From Persicaria tinctoria (lineage: Eukaryota > Streptophyta > Magnoliopsida > Caryophyllales > Polygonaceae): a stretch of DNA of 64,000 bases. Numbering within the stretch: the first letter of the stretch is position 1; every line of letters starts with the position of its first letter. Location of the stretch: positions 12,187,175-12,251,174 of the forward strand of contig JBANSL010000018.1 in NCBI GenBank assembly GCA_037127255.1, written 5' to 3'. Shown here one piece after another: positions 58,301-64,000 of the stretch. The notes under the pieces were generated by a model. It did not search any database and was not told the origin of the DNA. It saw only the letters and a program-made list of their open reading frames with translations. The position numbers and the translations under genes are program-made.

Positions 58301-58758
58301 TTTGACCTCCGACTTGAACGAATAGGCCCGTTTACCTATTTACCCATAAAAAATATTATATTTGTACAACATAACTTTATATTTGCACAACATAATGTTA
58401 TATGTGCGCAACATCAAGTTATATTTGCACAACAAAAAATGCCAACGTGAAAAAAAATTGCTGGCGCGGGAAAAAAAAAGACTCGGGATGGGGGGCAAAC
58501 GCATGGGGCAAGGGGGCACATGTGGGTTGATATTTTGCTAATTAAATTAGGCCAATTTACTTATAAATTAGGCTCATTTACCCATTTACTCATAAAAATT
58601 AGGCCCATTTGTTTATAATTAGACTCATTAAGAGAATTTTACACCCTAAGACAATATTACATTTGATCCAGTCCCTATGTATATATGTATATATGTATAT
58701 ATGTATATGAGCATAGATCATGTTGTTTAAATGTAATTAAATTCCTAAGCTAAGATCA

Positions 58759-59092
58759 TTGTTAGTTAGTTGGTTAGCTTTTGTTTAAAGTTAGTTCAAA
58801 GTTCAGCAATGTAGTCAATTTATTTGCTTTTGTAATCCGTTACCTAGGTGTCATGTTAGTGGGTAAGTGGAGTTATTTTTTTGTATGCATTTATTTTGGT
58901 GTAATAGAGTATGTAATGTGGTTTTGTCAATCAATCAAGGAGAGTGGCTTTTGTTCATCTTTTGAGTCCTCTTAATGTTCTAGTAACTACACACAAAACT
59001 TGTTCTGTTTTCTCCCAAATCTCGTATTGTTTGTGTTGATGTGTATGTGGGTGTGTTGTTGATTGATCAGTTGATCCACCATTGTTAATCCA
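58759..59092 (+). repeat. 5' LTR of the truncated Copia
   Basis: Starts TGTTAGTTAGTTGG and ends TTAATCCA, placed by the TG...CA rule just upstream of the primer-binding site. There is no second LTR to confirm it. Confidence 0.6.
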
Positions 59093-59097
59093 ATAGT

Positions 59098-59109
59098 TGG
59101 TATCAGAGC
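59098..59109 (+). other. Primer-binding site, initiator tRNA-Met
   Basis: TGGTATCAGAGC, an exact match to the usual plant Copia site. Confidence 0.85.
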
Positions 59110-59213
59110 AAACTAAGGCTTGCAATCGGGTTTTTGTCTAGGGCTTGAGTGGTGTGAGTTCATAAACACAAGAGAAACACAACTGTGAGTGTCTCATTGT
59201 TTCTTGCTCAAAG

Positions 59214-60066
59214 ATGCAGCACAATTGGAATGGAAATGTTGGCAATCCCCCAACTGCCAATATTCAAAGGGATCAACTATCACTTTTGGAGTTTGAAGAT
59301 GACTACACTCTTGAAATCTCAAGAGGTATGGAACATTGGAACCTAGTGGATCAAGGGTTTGTGGACACTCAAACGGATGAGCCAGATCAGCAACTGAGGG
59401 AGAAAAGAAAGAAGGACTCGAAGACCTTGTTTATGATTAATGAGTCGACCTTGGATGATGAGATCTTCCCAAGGATTGCAACTTCAACAACTGTACATCA
59501 AGCATGGGAAGTTCTATGGTCGGGAGCATGTTCTCTCATCTTGTTCACCAAAAAAAAGCATGGGAAGTTCTTAAGCAAGAATATATGGGAGACAAGTAGG
59601 TCATAACCGGGAAGCTTCAGTCACTCAGAAGGGACTTTGAGACCTTGGTTATGCAAGAGAAGGAAATTGTGCAGGTTTACTTGTCTCGTGTGTCAGGTAT
59701 TGTGAATTATATGAGATCATATGGTGAGGATGTTAGCACTAAGAAGATTGTAAGTAAAGTGCTTAGGAGTCTCACTAGGAAATATGATCATCTTGTGGCT
59801 GCTATAGAAGAGTCCAATTATTTGTCTGTTTATAGGTTTGAGAAGTTGGCCAGTTCATTGCAAGCCCATGAGGAAACTCTTAGTAGAACCAGTGAACAAA
59901 AGGATGAAAAGTTTCTTCAAGTGAAGGAAGAAACTGCTAAGAGTAAGGGTGATGGCTCAGTAAATAGAGGAGGTTATAGAGGTGGTCACATGGGAAGAGG
60001 TGGTCACAAAGGTAGCTATAGAGGTCGTGGAGGAAGAGGACAAGGAAAAGGTAACTTTGGTGGTTA
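59214..60066 (+). pseudogene. Copia gag (UBN2 type), broken
   Basis: The frame opens MQHNWNGNVGNPPTANIQ and reaches HQAWEVLW. A local duplication of GCATGGGAAGTTCT at about 59503/59559 then breaks it. It resumes at about 59608 with VITGKLQSLRRDFETLVMQ and DHLVAAIEESNYLSVY, ending in a Gly/Arg-rich tail (RGGYRGGHMGRGG). The zinc knuckle beyond is out of frame. Confidence 0.8.
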
Positions 60067-61450
60067 AGGAAGAGGCCAATGTACTGAGTTAGGAAGGGAG
60101 CAATGGAGAGACTCGAATAGAGGAAACGACAATGATTCAAGGGCTCACAGAAGCAATGTAAAGTGCCTTACTACAAGAGATTTAGCCACAAAGAAGCTTA
60201 CTGCTGGGACAAGCAAGAGAATGAGAACAAACCTGTGAATTATTATAAGAATGTAGAGAAGGAGGACAAGTTATTCATGACACTAACCTCAACTGCAAAC
60301 ACCATGAGTGCCATATGATATCTAGACAGTGGATGTCCAAACTACATGTCTAGATCTAGATGAAATAAAGAAGAGTAGGGTCAGGCTTGGAGATGATAAA
60401 GTGCTGCAAGTAGAAGGGAGAGGCATAGTAGGCATCAAAACTGTGCAAGGTGGATAGAAGACTCTAAGTGATGTTCAGTTTGTGCCTGGCTTAGCCCATA
60501 ATTTCTTAATTGTGAGTCAATTGCAGCAAACTGGATATTCTCTACTGTTTGATGAAGATGCTTGTGTGATTAGAGAAAAGAAAACAGGATAAAGCATTGT
60601 GAATGTGACCAAGACCAAGACCAGTATGTTTCCCCTTGATCTTGCCTCAAGTGTAAGCAAAGCCATGACAATACGTAAAAGGTACCGAGGAAGCTATCAG
60701 AGGTATGGTCACTTGAATATGCAAAGTTTGAAGTTGTTGAGCAAAGAGGATATGGTTCAAGGATTGCCTAAGGTTGATGATCTTGAGTTATGTGAAGGAT
60801 GTGTGTATAGGAAGCAGTTCAGTGGTTCAGCATGGAGAGCAAGCAAGTGCCTTGAGTTGTTACATGCTGATTTGTGTGGACCAATGCAAACATAATCAAT
60901 TGGAGGAAGCAAGTACTTCCTGCTTGTTACAGATGACTTTAGTAGAATGAGTTGGGTATTCTTTCTAACGTTCAAATCAGAAGCTTTCCTTAATTTCAAA
61001 AGATTCAAAGCATTTGTTGAGAATCAGTTGGGAAGGAAGATAAAGGCTCTCAGAACAGATAGAGGAGGAGAGTTTCTATCAAATGAGTTTAATGAATTTT
61101 GTGTTAAGCATGGAATTAGAAGGGAGATGACTGCACCTTATACTCAAGAGCAAAATGGATTGGATGAAAGGAAGAACAGAACAATGATGAAGATGGCTAG
61201 GATCACGATGAAAGCAAAGAGTGTTCCTAACAAGTTATGGTATAAAGCTGTAGCAACAGTTGTGTATCTGTTGAACATCTCACCAACCAAAGTTGTGTTG
61301 AATAGAACTCCTCATGAAGTTTGGAGAGGGAAGAAGCCATGTCTTAGTCATCTTAGAGTGTTTGTATGTATAGCCTATGCTTTAGTGAATGTGAGGCAAA
61401 AGCTAGATGATAAGGCTGAGAAATGCATCTTCATTAGATATGCCTCTTAG
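60067..61450 (+). pseudogene. Copia protease trace and integrase, broken
   Basis: YLDSGCPNYMS at about 60322 is a decayed protease site. The pre-integrase part reads YGHLNMQSLKLLSKEDMVQG and CEGCVYRKQ. The integrase core shows LLHADLCGPM, a stop, LLVTDDFSRMSWVFFL, RTDRGGEFLSNEF and NGLDERKNR, and ends CIFIRYAS. The acidic triad is traceable but the frame has stops. Confidence 0.85.
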
Positions 61451-61491
61451 TCCAACGACATTAAAAGTAATTTGTAAACAATGGCATAGGC

Positions 61492-62700
61492 TAGGCGTGG
61501 CCACGGGTCGGACCCGCCGGGTCGACGAGTTCGACCAGTCAAGTCAAGGGTCAGGGTTGGTTGACCGAAACTCTAACCTGAAAATTCACGGGTTAACAGG
61601 TTCGGGTCAACCCATTGACCCGTCGGGTCAACCCGTTGACCGGACGGGTTACCATATTTAAAAAAATAATTTATTTTTTTATAATATTTTTTACTAATAA
61701 AAATTTAAAAAAAATTGATATGTAAAGACTTTTTCTACATATCACTTTTTATATCAATTTCATTTTAATATGACGTGGAAAAAAATGAGAAATTTTATAT
61801 ATCTATAAAACTTCCTTCATCCACTACAATATAAATGTAGGGAAATAAAACTTCTCAAAACTTTACTTCATTTCAATATAGGAAATAAAGCTTAAAGTGA
61901 AGAGTGAGAGTTTAGGGAAGATGGGGTACACATATATATACTTCCATCCCTTCTCATTCTAACTCTCAACTTTCAATGTGGGATAAGGCTCTTATCCCAC
62001 ATTGGAAATGAGAGAATAGAGGAAGTCTTCCAAAGGAGTGAGGATCTCCTACATCCTACAATAAGACCCTTGGTGTAACAAAAAAATATTTAAAGTATTT
62101 TTTAATGATAAAAAAATTATATTTACATTATACAAGTCAAATAACATATATTTATATACTTTTGTAATATAAAATGATATTTAAAAAAATATTAAAATTA
62201 AAAGAGTCATTATTTTACAATATTAATTATAATACTTATTAAAATATTATGTTGAAAGAAAAAAAAATACAAATATATATTATTAGATAAGTACAATGTA
62301 AATATAATTTTTTTTAAAAAAATTATTAATAAATTAAAAATACCTCAAATATTTTTTTTGTTGCACCAAAGGTCTCATTGTAAGGTGTAGGAGATCTTTA
62401 CTCCTTCCAAAGCTATAGAAAGGGAAGGGTGATAGTGTTTTTGACCCACATTGCACATTGCAAAATTGTTTATGTTTATATATTATGAATTATTCTAAGA
62501 ATAATATATATAATAATTATTATAAACATAAAAAAAAATTCCGAAAAAAAAAATTTGGGATGGTGGGTTGACCCGCCGGGTCGACCTGCCGGGTCAGCGG
62601 GTTCAAAACCCCTTACCCTAACCCTAACCCGCAACCCGCCCCCACCCATTTACCCGGACCCGTCGGGTCACGGTTGACCCGTGACCCGTGGCCACGCCTA
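61492..62700. mobile_element. hAT element with perfect 18-bp ends
   Basis: TAGGCGTGGCCACGGGTC is exactly repeated in inverse at the right end. The flanks carry the perfect 8-bp duplication GCATAGGC (61484-61491, 62701-62708). The arms are rich in GGGTCGACC/CGGGTCAACCC words and the centre is AT-rich. 1,209 bp, no transposase. The perfect ends and duplication suggest a fairly recent insertion. Confidence 0.95.
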
Positions 62701-62805
62701 GCATAGGCTATACATCCAAACACTCTAAGATGACTTGTAAACAAGACATTATTCGTAGCCTCGTAGGTATCAAAGTGATTATCCATATATACATACATAT
62801 GAATA
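62701..62805 (-). pseudogene. Inverted Copia integrase scrap
   Basis: The minus strand reads TSHLRVFGCIAYA, matching LSHLRVFVCIAYA encoded on the plus strand at about 61345-61383. A small second Copia piece therefore lies in inverse orientation and is the site the hAT element entered. Confidence 0.7.
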
Positions 62806-62924
62806 TTGATCCTTATACTTGTTTATACATATGAATAATTACATTATTATTTATGAATAATCGCTTGATATGTACGAATAATTTCAATGCTCATAAACTA
62901 CTACACTGTAAGAACGGCTCCAAA

Positions 62925-63104
62925 ATGAATCAGAGAGTGAAGAAGAAGAACAACAAAACGAGGAAGACGAGGAGTACGAAGAAGAAGAAGATCGATGAAG
63001 ACGAAGACGAACAGGACGAAGGTGAAGTCGAGGAGGAAGATGTAGACGAAGACGAAGGGGCTTTAGAAAACAATGATGATGAGGATGACGATGATAGTGA
63101 TTGA
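62925..63104 (+). pseudogene. Low-complexity Lys-then-Asp/Glu ORF, probably a frameshifted acidic tail
   Basis: The ATG frame reads MNQRVKKKNNKTRKTRSTKKKK, here given only by composition beyond its start: a basic run changing abruptly at about 62990 to a purely acidic one (DEDEDEQDEGEVEEEDVDED), then stop. In the next frame the first half is acidic too (NESESEEEEQQNEEDEEYEE). The simplest reading is one acidic protein tail with a one-base shift. No parent gene is recognised. Confidence 0.35.
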
Positions 63105-63540
63105 TATTATGAATGTCATTTTGTAATAATCTAAACACACTTTATTTCTGTTTTATTTCCGATTAGGTTTTCATGTATTGTGTGTCCTGCCGAAGGAGCT
63201 TTGTGAATTCATATTATGAATCTTTTTTTAACGATGCAAAATCTGTTAATTAATCTCAAAAATAGGTATTAAAGTATATAAAAGATTAAATCCATTTAAC
63301 TTACATTTATTAGTTGAGTTTCTTTAATAATTTTGTATTATAAATTAATCTTTGTAAATAATTAAAAAAATGTATCTTTGTAAATATTAATCTTTTTATT
63401 GCCATTAATTTGAAAATTTTTATCTCCTTTTATGATCTGTGCTTTGAAGTTGTCTCGTGCAAGTGCTATCTTGTGATTATGTCAATAATTCACTACTGTG
63501 AAGGTGGGGAAAACTTTACGTTTCGGCTATATACACCGCA
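63105..63540. other. Intergenic, no feature seen
   Basis: AT-rich DNA without recognised genes or repeats. Confidence 0.4.
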
Positions 63541-63546
63541 AATCCC

Positions 63547-63652
63547 CACGTCCTTAAGGACGTGCAAGTGGGGTGAGAGCCACCCGAAGCAGGACGTGCT
63601 TGCACGTTTTTTTTTTAATAACGTGCTTGCACGTCCCTAAGGACGTGCAAGC
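63547..63652. promoter_or_regulatory. Cluster of ACGTCC/GACGTGC palindromes
   Basis: Includes the perfect 18-bp palindrome CACGTCCTTAAGGACGTG (63547-63564) and a hairpin with 12-bp perfect arms GCTTGCACGTCC and GGACGTGCAAGC around CTAA (63625-63652). Further GACGTGCTTGCACGT copies lie between. ACGT cores suit bZIP-type binding, and the position upstream of a GA-rich leader suits a promoter. A small inverted-repeat insertion is the alternative. Confidence 0.45.
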
Positions 63653-63711
63653 CCGTCTTCTAAAAGGCAAAGAGGACGTGCCTCTTCGTCTTCCTTCCTT
63701 CTTCCTCAAAA

Positions 63712-63837
63712 ACCAGAGCGAGAGCGAGAGAGAAATCGAGAGCGAGAGAGAAAGAGAAGGTCACCGGAGAGAAATCGAGAGCGAGAGAGAGCAGTGCCGG
63801 AGTGAGAGAGAGAGAGACCGAGAGAGAGAGAGAGATG

Positions 63838-63869
<32 letters not shown>

Positions 63870-63870
63870 G
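63712..63870 (+). repeat. (GA)n-rich leader
   Basis: GAGAGC/GAGAGA repeats running into the possible start codon at 63835; typical of plant 5' leaders. Confidence 0.8.
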
Positions 63871-64000
63871 CTCGAGGCGGCGGTGGCGGCCTTGGAGGCG
63901 GAGGCGATAGTGATGGAGGCGGAGGGTGGTGGTGGTGGAGCATCGGGGGAGGCGGTGGCGGTGGCGGTGAAGCCGGTGGCTGAGGGGCTGGAGGTGCTGG
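63835..64000 (+). CDS. Start of an unidentified protein, cut by window end
   Basis: ATG at 63835 opens a frame that stays open to the last base, 55 codons. An Arg/Glu dipeptide run (METERERER) is followed by Ala/Glu-rich LEAAVAALEAEAIVMEAEG and a Gly run, then SGEAVAVAVKPVAEGLEVL. Competing frames in the same stretch encode only Gly/Arg low complexity and one of them stops at 63981. The placement after a palindrome-rich upstream region and a GA leader supports a genuine 5' end. No domain is visible yet. It could also be chance openness in GC-rich repeat DNA. Confidence 0.4.

Larger units (their letters stand above)
55100..58756. repeat. Tandem unit II of the gene-fragment array
   Basis: Same order as unit I: minisatellite (55100-55270), fragment X copy 2, AT-rich spacer, TMK fragment C, spacer, TMK fragment D, plus a further spacer. 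It is cut on the right by the Copia LTR at 58759. Confidence 0.8.
58759..61450 (+). mobile_element. Truncated Ty1/Copia element
   Basis: A 5' LTR, primer-binding site, gag, protease trace and integrase are present in order. The element stops inside the integrase C-terminal region at 61450; reverse transcriptase, RNase H and the 3' LTR are absent from this window. Many stops and shifts show it is old. It cuts the right end of the TMK array, so it entered after the array formed. Confidence 0.85.

Overview
The window looks like nuclear DNA from a flowering plant, probably a eudicot; I cannot place the genus. The evidence is AT-rich intergenic DNA, GT-AG introns, a tRNA-Ala of plant type, plant gene families (NHL/LEA-2, RADIALIS-like MYB, P-class PPR, Tubby-like F-box, TMK-type receptor kinase fragments) and a dense layering of plant transposons: Copia, hAT, PIF/Harbinger, Stowaway, Mutator-like and Helitron elements and a SINE.

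Layout. 0-3.5 kb: small DNA transposons with target-site duplications (TSDs), and a short SINE. 3.5-8.8 kb: a minus-strand Copia element with nearly identical LTRs but a broken polyprotein. 8.9-11.7 kb: a probable Helitron carrying an RNase H-like gene fragment. 13-14.8 kb: a dead Copia gag split by a hAT element. 16.5 kb: an intact single-exon NHL-type gene. 17.4-25.3 kb: a cluster of Helitrons, some with tandemly repeated 5' ends. 26.4-30.6 kb: an AlkA-type DNA glycosylase gene with a last coding exon of only 22 nt. 32.5 kb: tRNA-Ala(AGC) with an unusual T-loop base. 33.8-34.1 kb: a RADIALIS-like gene on the minus strand. 34.7-38.8 kb: a foldback element and nested hAT/Stowaway elements. 39.3-41.6 kb: a two-exon PPR gene. 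44.4-45.4 kb: a second nested hAT/Stowaway/Harbinger stack. 46.5-48.0 kb: a four-exon Tubby-like F-box gene on the minus strand. 48.4-49.7 kb: a Mutator-like foldback element just upstream of that gene.

51.3-58.8 kb: the most unusual part. A tandem duplication of about 3 kb holds four truncated minus-strand copies of a TMK-like LRR receptor kinase and two copies of an unrelated plus-strand coding fragment. The copies are linked by AT-rich spacers and a GAATAACTATTCAC minisatellite, and a Mutator-like element with a 10-bp TSD has entered one junction. 58.8-62.8 kb: a truncated Copia element, then a hAT element sitting in an inverted Copia fragment. The last 450 bases hold GC-rich palindromes, a GA-rich leader and the start of an open frame that leaves the window.

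The functional genes are independent single-copy genes with no sign of joint function. The unspliced and spliced coding models (NHL, AlkA, RADIALIS-like, PPR, Tubby-like) were built by hand from reading frame, splice consensus and family conservation. Transposon boundaries rest on terminal repeats plus TSDs read directly from the sequence.
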